Notes: a model not told the origin generated them from the letters alone. A DNA stretch of 7,417 nucleotides from Candidatus Rokuibacteriota bacterium (GCA_016201575.1 JACQCN010000334.1:1-7417); one strand, 5' to 3'. Counted from the first letter of the stretch, positions 1-5,986 are shown. Translations and numbers: made by a program.

Positions 1-1132
1 ATTCCGTCCGGGCGGCGACCACGAGGTCGTCCCCCTCCACGAGACGGAGCCCCGCGGCCTCGGCGTGGAGCAGCCGGGCGGCCTCGTTGACGATCAGCGA
101 CAGCAGCTCTTCCTGCTCGTGGACGGCGGCGAGGCGGCGCGAAACCTCGTTCAGCGCCTCCAGACGGTGCTGGTTCCGCTCGGCCTGCTCGTAGAGGCGC
201 GCGTTCCGGAGCACGAGCCCGGCCTGGGCGGTCACGCGCTCGAGCCGCTGGAGCTCGCGCTCCGCGAAGGTCCGGCGCGCCGTCCACCAGACGACGTAGA
301 ACGCGCCCACGACTTCCCCGTCGAGCGTCAGCGGGAGCATGAGGCCCGACCGGTGCCGGAATGACCGGAACATCTCGTGGGTGAACCGCGGGTCGCTGGC
401 GACGTCGTCGGACCACACGGGCCGCCGCTCGCCCCAGAGCGAGAGATAGAAGCCCTGCTCCCGCAGCGGCAGCGGCGACGTGGCGAGCGTCGCGAGATGC
501 TCCTTCGGCACGCGATAGGCGGCCATCGGGACGATCTGGTCGGTGGCGGGGTCGAACAGGTAGGCCGCCGCCGTGTCGGCGCCGAGCAGTCGCGCCAGCT
601 CGCGGCTGATCCGCCGCAGCGCCTCCTTGACGTCGAGCGTCGAGCTGACCGTGGCCGCGATCGTGGCCACGGCCTCGCTCTCGGCCAGGCGGTCGGCAAT
701 CTCCCGCTGCAGGCGGTTGTTCTCCCGCACGAGGCGGCGCCGCTCGATCGCCCGCTGGACGATCGTGCGGAGGCGGGAGAAGTCCACCGGCTTCGGGAGG
801 TAGCCCGCCGCGCTCCCCGCCAGCGCCTCGATCGCCGAGTCGAGCGAGGCGTGGCCGGTGACGATGATGAACTCGGGCGACTCGGGGCCGCCGAGCGCCC
901 CGCGCATCACGTCGCCGCCATTCATGTCGGGGAGGAGCAGGTCGAGCAGGACGAGGCCCACGCCACCCTCGCGGATGCGTCGCAACCCGTCCGCGCCCGT
1001 GTGGGCGACCGCCACCGCGTACCCCTCTCCCGCGAGGAAGTCGCTCAGAGCCTGCGTGACGTCGGGGTCGTCGTCGATCACGAGGACGGCGTCGTCGCTC
1101 GCCATCATATCGTCGAGGCTATCACCAAACAT
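1..1132 (-). CDS. Receiver-GAF signalling protein, N-terminal part (3' end outside window)
   Basis: The frame is open from 1132 to the left edge, so the protein is incomplete. Counting from the internal ATG at 1108, residues 8-120 form a response-regulator receiver domain. The acidic pair D13/D14, phospho-acceptor D56 in LLDLLLPDMNG, T84 and K106 in YLPKP are all present. A likely coiled-coil linker (about 120-150) leads into a GAF domain (about 155-305), and a second GAF begins near 325 at the window edge. The missing C-terminus could be a histidine kinase, a GGDEF domain or another output; the window cannot tell. Three starts are possible: ATG 1132, which overlaps the stop of the upstream short ORF by 11 bp, or tandem ATGs at 1108 and 1105. 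None has a good Shine-Dalgarno. I chose 1132 for the possible translational coupling, although 1108 sits closer to the start of the receiver fold. Confidence 0.88.
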   Translation of the reverse strand, partial: MFGDSLDDMMASDDAVLVIDDDPDVTQALSDFLAGEGYAVAVAHTGADGLRRIREGGVGLVLLDLLLPDMNGGDVMRGALGGPESPEFIIVTGHASLDSAIEALAGSAAGYLPKPVDFSRLRTIVQRAIERRRLVRENNRLQREIADRLAESEAVATIAATVSSTLDVKEALRRISRELARLLGADTAAAYLFDPATDQIVPMAAYRVPKEHLATLATSPLPLREQGFYLSLWGERRPVWSDDVASDPRFTHEMFRSFRHRSGLMLPLTLDGEVVGAFYVVWWTARRTFAERELQRLERVTAQAGLVLRNARLYEQAERNQHRLEALNEVSRRLAAVHEQEELLSLIVNEAARLLHAEAAGLRLVEGDDLVVAARTE

Positions 1133-1349
1133 TCCCGAACCCGCCGTTCTGTGGGAGGACGACCGCGAGCCACGCGAGCTGGACGCCGACGAACACCGCG
1201 AGGCCGCGCGGGTACCCCGCGCGGACCTGCGCCCGGTAGTGGCAGACGCCGCCGGCCAGGGCCACCAGGCCGAAGAGGGCGCCGTTGTGCGTCGAGAGGA
1301 GCCCGTAGTGGAGCGCCAGCCCCCCCGCGAAGGTCCAGAGGAGGTCCAC
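1122..1349 (-). CDS. Short hydrophobic membrane ORF, origin unknown
   Basis: This is a 75-residue frame with a GTG start. It has two hydrophobic stretches, about residues 6-37 (LALHYGLL...GLVALAGG) and 49-66 (GLAVFVGVQLAWLAVVLP), separated by a basic loop (HYRAQVRAGYPRG). That pattern fits two membrane helices with a cytoplasmic loop. I do not recognise the family. Its stop codon overlaps the possible ATG of the receiver protein at 1132, as expected for coupled genes. However, no ribosome site precedes the GTG, and its 5' end lies exactly where a permease fragment in another frame breaks off. It may therefore be the C-terminal remnant of a larger membrane protein rather than an intact gene. 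The membrane-like composition is the main argument that the frame is real. Confidence 0.45.
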   Translation of the reverse strand: MDLLWTFAGGLALHYGLLSTHNGALFGLVALAGGVCHYRAQVRAGYPRGLAVFVGVQLAWLAVVLPQNGGFGNVW

Positions 1350-1486
1350 GCGAGCGCCGAGGGCACGACGACGGTGCGCATGATCTGACGCTCGGGCGCC
1401 CCGAGGAACCGGGCGGAATGGATCAGATCGGGGTCCACGCTGCGCGCGCCCTGGAACGTGTTGAAGAAGACGATGAAGAAGACGAT
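1346..1486 (-). pseudogene. Internal fragment of a NitT/TauT-type ABC transporter permease
   Basis: The minus-strand frame reads IVFFIVFFNTFQGARSVDP, then LIHSARFLGAPERQIMRTVVV and PSALAW. This is the BPD_transp_1 region typical of SsuC/TauC-like permeases: a transmembrane helix ending in FFN(T/I)xxG, followed by the cytoplasmic coupling loop (SAR-LGA--QI-R-VV-PSALAW) that contacts the ATPase. Only about 47 residues of a roughly 250-residue protein remain. Upstream the similarity ends at about 1487, where plus-strand transposase coding begins. Downstream, after the W codon at 1346-1348, the expected next helix (usually VFAGLR-like) is absent. There is no start and no plausible full-length product, so this is a relic. 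By chance or decay the frame stays open into the receiver gene. Confidence 0.7.
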
Positions 1487-1658
1487 CGTCTGCCCCGGTG
1501 GGCGCATCTGGAGCGAGACGAGCGCCGCCTCGTCGCCGAACTGCTGGGGCTCAACCGCCGCCTGGCCAAAGCCTATCTGCTCAACGAGCAACTCGCGCGT
1601 CTCTGGGACTACACCTACGAAGGGGCTGCGCGCCGCTTCCTCACGACGTGGCTGCGGG
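1487..1658 (+). pseudogene. Fragment of an ISL3-family transposase
   Basis: The plus-strand frame reads RLPRWAHLERDERRLVAELL, then GLNRRLAKAYLLNEQLARLW and DYTYEGAARRFLTTWLRA. The LN(R/K)-L-KAYLLKE-(L/F)--LW motif followed by Y-GA--(R/F)---W is characteristic of the C-terminal half of ISL3-type DDE transposases; this comes from family knowledge, not a search. About 57 residues of a roughly 400-residue protein survive. No start, no stop and no terminal inverted repeats are recognisable on either side. The fragment abuts the permease relic at about 1486 and the DppC relic at about 1659, so no complete insertion sequence is present. It marks past mobile-element activity here and may explain how the neighbouring fragments came together. 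Confidence 0.72.
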
Positions 1659-1814
1659 CGCGAGGGGCGCCAGTACATCTTTCGCGCGCCCGCGCCGATC
1701 ACATACCCCGGCCTGGCGATCTTCCTCGCGGTGCTCGGCTTCAACCTCTTCGGAGACGGGCTCCGCGACGCGCTCGACCCGCGGATGCGCGTCCATCACC
1801 GCGAGACCCATTGA
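1659..1814 (+). pseudogene. C-terminal fragment of a DppC/OppC-type peptide ABC permease
   Basis: The frame reads REGRQYIFRAPAPITYPGLA, then IFLAVLGFNLFGDGLRDALD and PRMRVHHRETH before a TGA stop. PG-AI-L-VL-FNL-GDGLRDALDPR is the near-invariant C-terminal signature of the inner-membrane permease subunit of dipeptide/oligopeptide importers. The preceding (L/A)(R/A)EGRQY(L/I)F lies just before the final membrane helix. Only the last 51 residues of a roughly 280-300 residue protein are present. The segment joins the transposase fragment in a different frame across the GC-rich stretch at about 1651-1665, so it cannot be expressed as a normal permease. The natural stop codon is retained. It is a relic of a peptide transporter operon, or the 3' end left after a deletion or transposition. 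Confidence 0.78.
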
Positions 1815-1860
1815 GTCGCGGGAACCGGTCGAGGAGCGTGCCGGACTGACCTCCGTCCGA

Positions 1861-1879
1861 GCGCCGGCTCCGCCGGCGC
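1861..1879. repeat. Short perfect hairpin, 7-bp arms
   Basis: The arms GCGCCGG and CCGGCGC are separated by 5 bases. The hairpin lies between the DppC fragment and the larger hairpin at 1899-1921. No T-run follows it, so its role, if any, is unclear. Confidence 0.35.
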
Positions 1880-1898
1880 AAATCCCGGGGGATGCTCG

Positions 1899-1921
1899 AA
1901 GGGGGCCGTCGAGGCCCCCTT
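1899..1921. terminator. Strong hairpin between convergent ends, probable bidirectional terminator
   Basis: AAGGGGGCC, a 5-base loop and GGCCCCCTT form a perfect 9-bp stem. It lies 7 bp beyond the stop of the minus-strand dehydrogenase remnant and 84 bp beyond the stop of the plus-strand DppC fragment. The A/T pairs at the stem base give TT after the stem in either direction. There is no long T-tract, so termination strength is uncertain. Together with 1861-1879 it accounts for the otherwise gene-free interval 1815-1927. Confidence 0.55.
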
Positions 1922-1927
1922 GATGAT

Positions 1928-2515
1928 CTAACCCGTGAAGAGGCCGCCGTTGGGCGAGAGCCACTGGCCGGTCACGTAGCTGCTGTCGTCGGAGGCCAGG
2001 AACAGCGCCGCCGTGGCCACCTCGCGGGGCTCGGCGAAGCGCCGCAGCGGGATTTGGCTCGTGGCCAGCATGCGCATCATCGGCGTGAGGAGCGCGGTCA
2101 TGGGCGTGTCGATCCAGCCGGGGCAGATGGCGTTCACGCGGATGTTCCGCGAGGCCACTTCCCGCGCGACCGAGCGCGTGAAGGACAGGATGCCGCCCTT
2201 GGCGGCGCCGTAGTGTGGCGCGACCTCGATCCCCATGAGGGCGGCGACGCTCGAGATGTTGACGATGGCGCCCCGGTTGCGGGGGCTCATGAGGCGGAGC
2301 GCCTCGCGGGTGCAGAAGAAGGTGCCGTTCAGGTGGACGCCGATCATCCGGTGCCACGCCTCGTCGCTCAGCTCCTGGGTGACGTCCCAGTGGGTCTGGA
2401 TCGGCTGGCCGCTCACCATCTCGCCGATCCGCGCCTCGGCTTTCCCCGCGAGGCCCTGCACGTCGCCCGAGGAAGTCTCGGCGATCCCCGCGTTGTTGAC
2501 GAGGGCGGCCGGCGG
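1928..2515 (-). pseudogene. Short-chain dehydrogenase/reductase lacking its N-terminal cofactor-binding half
   Basis: The frame begins with PPPAALVNNAGIAE and runs to a TAG at 1928-1930. Classical SDR landmarks are present: NNAG (after beta-4), NISSVAA with the catalytic Ser, HYGAAKGG giving YxxxK, and the IRVNAICPGWIDTPM and GQWLSPNGG tail motifs typical of FabG-like enzymes. About 85 residues are missing, including the TGxxxGIG dinucleotide-binding motif and the first three Rossmann strands. Coding similarity starts immediately after the TGA of the upstream hydrolase (2520-2522), and no start codon precedes NNAG. The first possible start, GTG 2461, would remove NNAG as well. The remnant keeps the catalytic residues but should not bind NAD(P). 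A 5' deletion fused to the operon end is the simplest reading; an assembly join is the alternative. Confidence 0.82.
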
Positions 2516-2519
2516 CGGG

Positions 2520-3356
2520 TCACAGCTCGAAGCCGAGGCCTTCCGTCCCGGGGATCAGCTCGAAGGGGAGGCCGCCCGCGCGCGAGGCTTCCTCGGTGAG
2601 GCGATCGAGCAGCGCGTCGCTGTGGCCCGGATCGTGGTGGAACGTGACGAGACGCTTCACTCCGGCCGCGGCGGCGAAGTGGAGCGCCTGGTCGATGGTG
2701 CTGTGGCCCCAGCCCACGCGCTGCCGGTACTCGACCTCCGTGTACTGGGCGTCGTGGATCAGCAGGTCCGCGCCCGACGCCAGCTCGAACCCCGAGGTCC
2801 AGTCCGGCTCCGCCGGGAAGCTGGCGGCGCCGAGGGCGAGCTCGTGGTCGGGCAGGTAGGTCAGCGTCGTGCCGTCCTCGCCGATCCGGTAGCCGACGGT
2901 CGAGCCCGGGTGGCAGACGAGGCTCGCCTCGATCTCGAACCGCCCGATGCGGAAGCGCTCGAGTGGGGCGTCGTGGAGGGTGAGACGGCAGGGGAGATCG
3001 CGGATCCGCACGGGGAACAGCGGCGGCGACAGGTAGCGCGACAGCCGCGTGCGGAGGTCGAGGGTCGCGGAAGGCGGGGCCCAGATGTGGACGTCGCGGC
3101 CCGGCTGGTCGAGCGGCGTGAAGAAGCCGAGGCCCTGGATGTGGTCCATGTGCAGGTGGGTCAGGAGCACGTCGATGCGGCGGAACCCGCCCTCGAGCGT
3201 GCCCCCGAGGCGGCGGATCCCGGTTCCGGCGTCGAGGATCAGGAGGCTGTCGTCGCCGCCCCGCACCTCGACGCACGCGGTGTTCCCGCCGTAGCGGACG
3301 GTCTCGGGCCCCGGGGCCGCCAGCGATCCGCGCGTGCCCCACAGCGTGACCTTCAC
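2520..3356 (-). CDS. MBL-fold metallo-hydrolase
   Basis: This 278-residue protein belongs to the metallo-beta-lactamase/RNase Z-like superfamily (Lactamase_B_2 type). It opens with MKVTLWGTRGSLAAPGP and YGGNTACVEV, as in stand-alone hydrolases of this branch. The metal-binding set is visible: HLHMDH (H67, H69, D71, H72), H149 in CHPG, D170 in YLPDHE and H240/H241 in TFHHDP. HDAQY (201-205) and WGHST (216-220) are further conserved elements. It has no signal peptide, so it is probably cytoplasmic. The substrate is unknown; relatives cleave phosphodiesters or are fused to signalling domains. The GTG start at 3356 shares GTGA with the stop of the PAS gene, which fixes the start and implies coupled translation. 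The C-terminus appears complete. The dehydrogenase remnant follows without a gap. Confidence 0.88.
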   Translation of the reverse strand: MKVTLWGTRGSLAAPGPETVRYGGNTACVEVRGGDDSLLILDAGTGIRRLGGTLEGGFRRIDVLLTHLHMDHIQGLGFFTPLDQPGRDVHIWAPPSATLDLRTRLSRYLSPPLFPVRIRDLPCRLTLHDAPLERFRIGRFEIEASLVCHPGSTVGYRIGEDGTTLTYLPDHELALGAASFPAEPDWTSGFELASGADLLIHDAQYTEVEYRQRVGWGHSTIDQALHFAAAAGVKRLVTFHHDPGHSDALLDRLTEEASRAGGLPFELIPGTEGLGFEL

Positions 3357-3757
3357 TGCGTCTCGTCCTGCCAGAAGATCGCCACGGCGCCGAGGTGCCG
3401 GCCGCCCTGGCCCTCGAGCGGGAAGGCGGTCACCCCGAGCCGCCGCGAGACGCCGTCGAGGCCGCGGATCCAGAGGACCCGGTGGGAGGCGCGCCGCTCG
3501 TTGAGGGCGATCGTGAGCGGGAGCATCCGGGCGGGCAGGGGCAGGCCGTGCTCGTCCGTCGGCGCGAAGACCGTGGACCACTCCTCGAGCGGCATCTCCC
3601 CGGTCTCGTCGTAGCGGGTGCCCAGGATCGCCTCGGCGCGCTCGTTGTAGAAGAGCATGTCGCCCCGCGGGTCGACGAGGAAGATCGGCATCGCCAGGTA
3701 GCTGGCGAGCTGCCGCATCAGGATGATCTCCAGCGGCTTCTGGGCCACCGCCCTCAC
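3353..3757 (-). CDS. Small single-PAS-domain protein
   Basis: This 134-residue soluble protein is essentially one PAS domain. Residues 13-30 (LMRQLASYLAMPIFLVDP) lead into the typical PAS core GDMLFYNERAEAILG (32-46). The middle EW-----PTDEHGLPLP (59-75) resembles PAS domains that precede output modules. The end, VTAFPLEGQGGRHLGAVAIFWQDETQ in two runs (109-134), is the last two strands, with the usual IFWQD finish. No kinase, cyclase or DNA-binding domain is attached, so it would have to act by binding a ligand or partner. The GTG start at 3757 overlaps the TGA of the binding-protein gene (GTGA), and its own TGA overlaps the hydrolase start in the same way, placing all three in one coupled operon. 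Its ligand is not predictable from the sequence. Confidence 0.85.
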   Translation of the reverse strand: MRAVAQKPLEIILMRQLASYLAMPIFLVDPRGDMLFYNERAEAILGTRYDETGEMPLEEWSTVFAPTDEHGLPLPARMLPLTIALNERRASHRVLWIRGLDGVSRRLGVTAFPLEGQGGRHLGAVAIFWQDETQ

Positions 3758-4980
3758 CGGATCTTCGCGGCGTCGTAGACCTCGCCGAAGAGGGCCCAGT
3801 ACTCGCCGTTGAACCGCGCGAGCTGCTCCTGCTCGATCGGGTAGAAATCCGTCGGGCTCGTGTTGACCTTGATCCCGGGCAGGAGCAAGGGCAGGGCGAG
3901 GTCCTTGATGTTCGCCGCCTGCCGCATCACGTTGGCGCGCGTGAGGTCGTCGCCGCACTGGCGGAGGACGTGCACCAGGGTCTGCGCCACCGAGTACCCG
4001 TACCCGTTGGCGCCGTCGATCACGTTCCCCTCCGGGTAGTACTTCTGCATGAACGCCAGCCACTCCTTGAGGCCGGGGTCGTTCTTCCACTGCGGGTCGG
4101 TCGGGTCCTTCCCGTAGATCGCGGTCACGATGTCGCGGGAGGCGTCGAGGCCGGCGGGCTTGAGGACGCTGCCCACCGAGGCCGAGACGTTGTTGAGGAG
4201 GTGGAGCGGCTTCCACCCGATCTCGTGGACCTTGCGGATGGCCTGGGCGGCGAACTTGGGCGTGGTGACGTTGAAGAAGACGTTGGCGCCGCTGTTCTTA
4301 AGATTGACGATCTGGGAGTCGACGGTGGGGTCGGTGACTTCGTAGGTCTGCTCGGCCACGATGACCTTGCGAGCGGCCTCGCCGAGCCCGTCCTTGAACC
4401 CCTTCACGTAGTCCTTTCCGTAGTCGTCGTTCTGGTAGAGGATGCCGATCTTCGGGTCCGGCACCTGCTTGAGCACGTAGTGGGCGTAGATCTTCCCCTC
4501 GGTCTGGTAGTTGGGCTGCCAGCCCATCGTCCAGGGGTGTCCGACCGGGTCGCCCCACTTCGTCGCGCCGGTCGCCACGAACAGCTGGGGGATCTTCCGG
4601 TCGTTCAGATACTTCCAGATCGCCGTGTTCGACGGGGTGCCGAGGGTCTGGAACAGGAACAGCACCTCCTCCTGCTCGACGAGCCGCCGCACCTGCTCGA
4701 CGGTCTTGGGCGGGCTGTAGCCGTCGTCGAGGCTGATGAAGCTGATCTTCCGGCCCTTGATCCCGCCCTCCTCGTTGACCTTCCGGAAGTAGGCGGCGAT
4801 CACCTTGCCGATCGTGCCGTACGCCGACGCGGGGCCGCTGTACGGGTTGGTGTTGCCGATCTTGATCTCCGTGTCGCTGGCCCCCGGGTCGTAGCGGCCG
4901 ACGCCGTGGGTAACGGCGGGGAGCAGCGCGAGCGTGATCAGGAAGATGGCGAGCGTGGCCGATCGCGGGACGAGCCTCAT
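3754..4980 (-). CDS. Liv-type (branched-chain amino acid-like) ABC transporter substrate-binding protein
   Basis: This 408-residue periplasmic binding protein is of the Peripla_BP_6/LivK class. Residues 1-26 (MRLVPRSATLAIFLITLALL then PAVTHG) are a Sec signal peptide without a lipobox Cys. The mature part starts with EIKIGNTNPYSGPASAYGTI, the standard first strand and ligand-binding Ser/Gly loop, then INEEGGI-like VNEEGGIKGRKI, VLFLFQTLGTPSN and KIGILYQNDDYGKDYVKGFK. Length and fold landmarks are those of the intact family. In environmental bacteria this group binds many ligands (amino acids, aromatic acids, amides), so the ligand is open. The ATG at 4980 is supported by AGGAGG at 4988-4993, 7 bases upstream. 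It heads the operon with the PAS and hydrolase genes; livH/M/G/F are not in the window. Confidence 0.93.
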   Translation of the reverse strand: MRLVPRSATLAIFLITLALLPAVTHGVGRYDPGASDTEIKIGNTNPYSGPASAYGTIGKVIAAYFRKVNEEGGIKGRKISFISLDDGYSPPKTVEQVRRLVEQEEVLFLFQTLGTPSNTAIWKYLNDRKIPQLFVATGATKWGDPVGHPWTMGWQPNYQTEGKIYAHYVLKQVPDPKIGILYQNDDYGKDYVKGFKDGLGEAARKVIVAEQTYEVTDPTVDSQIVNLKNSGANVFFNVTTPKFAAQAIRKVHEIGWKPLHLLNNVSASVGSVLKPAGLDASRDIVTAIYGKDPTDPQWKNDPGLKEWLAFMQKYYPEGNVIDGANGYGYSVAQTLVHVLRQCGDDLTRANVMRQAANIKDLALPLLLPGIKVNTSPTDFYPIEQEQLARFNGEYWALFGEVYDAAKIR

Positions 4981-4987
4981 TGGACGT

Positions 4988-4993
4988 CCTCCT
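4988..4993 (-). promoter_or_regulatory. Shine-Dalgarno AGGAGG of the binding-protein gene
   Basis: This is a perfect anti-16S match on the minus strand, 7 bases before ATG 4980. It is the strongest ribosome site in the window and fixes the start of the first operon gene. Confidence 0.85.
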
Positions 4994-5019
4994 CAGCCGA
5001 GGTATCGGAAGGTGCGGAA

Positions 5020-5048
5020 AGACTAGTCCCGCGTGACGGCGTGGTCAA
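5020..5048 (-). promoter_or_regulatory. Sigma70-like promoter for the SBP-PAS-MBL operon
   Basis: On the minus strand, TTGACC (-35, 5043-5048) and TAGTCT (-10, 5020-5025) are separated by exactly 17 bases. They lie about 40 bp upstream of the start codon, leaving a short leader containing AGGAGG. Match quality and spacing are good for a GC-rich genome. The start site has not been measured. Confidence 0.6.
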
Positions 5049-5173
5049 GAAGACCGGCACTACCCTGTCGGGTCAGCGCCGATAAGCGTGAAGCACCGAG
5101 GAGCTTTCGGCGTCCAATGTGGTGTGTTGGCCCGGCCTCGAATTGCGGGAAGGCTGAAGGGGGAGGAGGCGGT

Positions 5174-5596
5174 ATGAAACGGCTAGGCTGTGTCATCCTG
5201 GCGGCGGTCAGCCTCACCCTCGGAAGCGCAGCCCATGCTCGGGCGGGCTCCCCTTCGCCCGGCCGTGCGGCGGCGTCGCACCTCCAGATGGCGGGCGGGC
5301 ACGGCGGCGGACATCACGGTGGGCGCTCGGGCCGCTTCCACGGCCATCGTCGCGGCGTGTTCGTGCCCAACACCTTCATCGGCGCTCCCTTCTTCTGGGA
5401 CCCCTTCTGGGACGATCCGTTCTTGTACGCCCCTCCGCCGTCCCGGCCGGTTATCATCGACCGGGGGCCGCAGGTCTACATGCAGCAGCCCGGTTCGAAC
5501 TACTGGTACTACTGCGCCGATGCCGGCGCCTATTACCCGTACGTCCAGCTGTGCCCGAAGGGGTGGACCAAGGTCGTTCCCCCCGGGAACGGGTAG
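5174..5596 (+). CDS. Small secreted Gly/His-rich protein with C-terminal YWYYC...YYPYV..CP.GW motif (copy 1)
   Basis: This is a 140-residue protein. An N-terminal signal peptide (MKRLGCVILAAVSLTLGSAA, cleavage near HARA) is followed by a Gly/His-rich stretch (GGHGGGHHGG, 41-50; HGHRRG, 56-61). Next comes an aromatic section (FIGAPFFWDPFWDDPFLYAP, 68-87) and a C-terminal module YWYYCADAGAYYPYVQLC (110-127) PKGWTKVVP. The two module cysteines (C114, C127) could form a disulfide. The module recurs in uncharacterised small exported proteins of proteobacteria; I know no function. The ATG at 5174 has AGGAGG at 5164-5169, 4 bases upstream, a little close. The lipoprotein gene follows after 15 bp, and both are repeated immediately downstream. 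It is likely periplasmic or surface-associated. A role in metal binding through the His-rich part is conjecture. Confidence 0.85.
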   Translation: MKRLGCVILAAVSLTLGSAAHARAGSPSPGRAAASHLQMAGGHGGGHHGGRSGRFHGHRRGVFVPNTFIGAPFFWDPFWDDPFLYAPPPSRPVIIDRGPQVYMQQPGSNYWYYCADAGAYYPYVQLCPKGWTKVVPPGNG

Positions 5597-5611
5597 CGGA
5601 GGGAAGCGCCG

Positions 5612-5986
5612 ATGATCGGACACCGCCTTTCTGTCCTGCTCGTCGCGCTCGCCCTCGCCGGCTGCGCGACGGCACCCACCAGCCCGAGCGTGATGGTGCT
5701 GCCGGCGCCCGGCAAGCCGCTGGATGAGTTCCAGGCGGAGGACCTCGTCTGCCGGCAATGGGCACAGCAGCAAGGCGATACCCAGCGACGGTTCGACGTG
5801 GCATACCAGCAGTGCATGTACGCCAAGGGAAACCAGATCCCGGGGAGACCCTCGGGGAGGTCGGCTCCGCCACCGGCGTCGTCCTCGGGGCCTTCGGCAG
5901 CGCCAGGACCGCCGCCGATCCCGCCCGCTCCGGCGGGGCCGGCGGCTCCGGCCCCGGGTGTCGCGCCGCCGCCTTCAGGCGGTTGA
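5612..5986 (+). CDS. Lipoprotein, zipper-less short form (copy 1)
   Basis: This 124-residue lipoprotein has a type II signal with lipobox LAGC (C18), then ATAPTSPSVMVLPAPGKPLD. The conserved segments are VCRQWAQQ (C47) and QRRFDVAYQQCMYAKGNQIP (C68). Alignment by eye with the second copy (6453-7019) shows that copy's residues 54-122, the glycine-zipper domain, replaced here by four residues (QGDT). The net in-frame loss is 65 codons, and both cysteines are kept. The last 47 residues are Pro/Ala/Ser-rich, like copy 2's tail but not alignable. GGAGG at 5598-5602 lies 9 bases before the ATG. The outer membrane is the expected site, since position +2 after Cys is Ala. The function is unknown; full-length relatives are annotated only as glycine-zipper family proteins. 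Confidence 0.85.
   Translation: MIGHRLSVLLVALALAGCATAPTSPSVMVLPAPGKPLDEFQAEDLVCRQWAQQQGDTQRRFDVAYQQCMYAKGNQIPGRPSGRSAPPPASSSGPSAAPGPPPIPPAPAGPAAPAPGVAPPPSGG

Noticed and set aside
377..1849. 490-codon open frame on the plus strand
   Set aside because: Its first ~1100 bases are antisense to a clear receiver-GAF gene and the protein is Arg-rich without domains; only 1487-1658 of it has family similarity (ISL3 fragment).
2521..2523. GTGA overlap as a start for the dehydrogenase, as in the other operon joints
   Set aside because: The GTG at 2521-2523 is out of frame with the NNAG-containing SDR frame and gives an Arg/Pro-rich peptide.
2235..3614. 459-codon plus-strand open frame opposite the hydrolase
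   Set aside because: It is an antisense shadow of the MBL and PAS genes, typical of high-GC DNA, with no recognisable domain.
3970..5085. 371-codon plus-strand open frame opposite the binding protein
   Set aside because: It is antisense to an unmistakable Liv-type binding protein; its Val/Asp/Leu/His-rich composition mirrors the GC3 pattern of the true gene.
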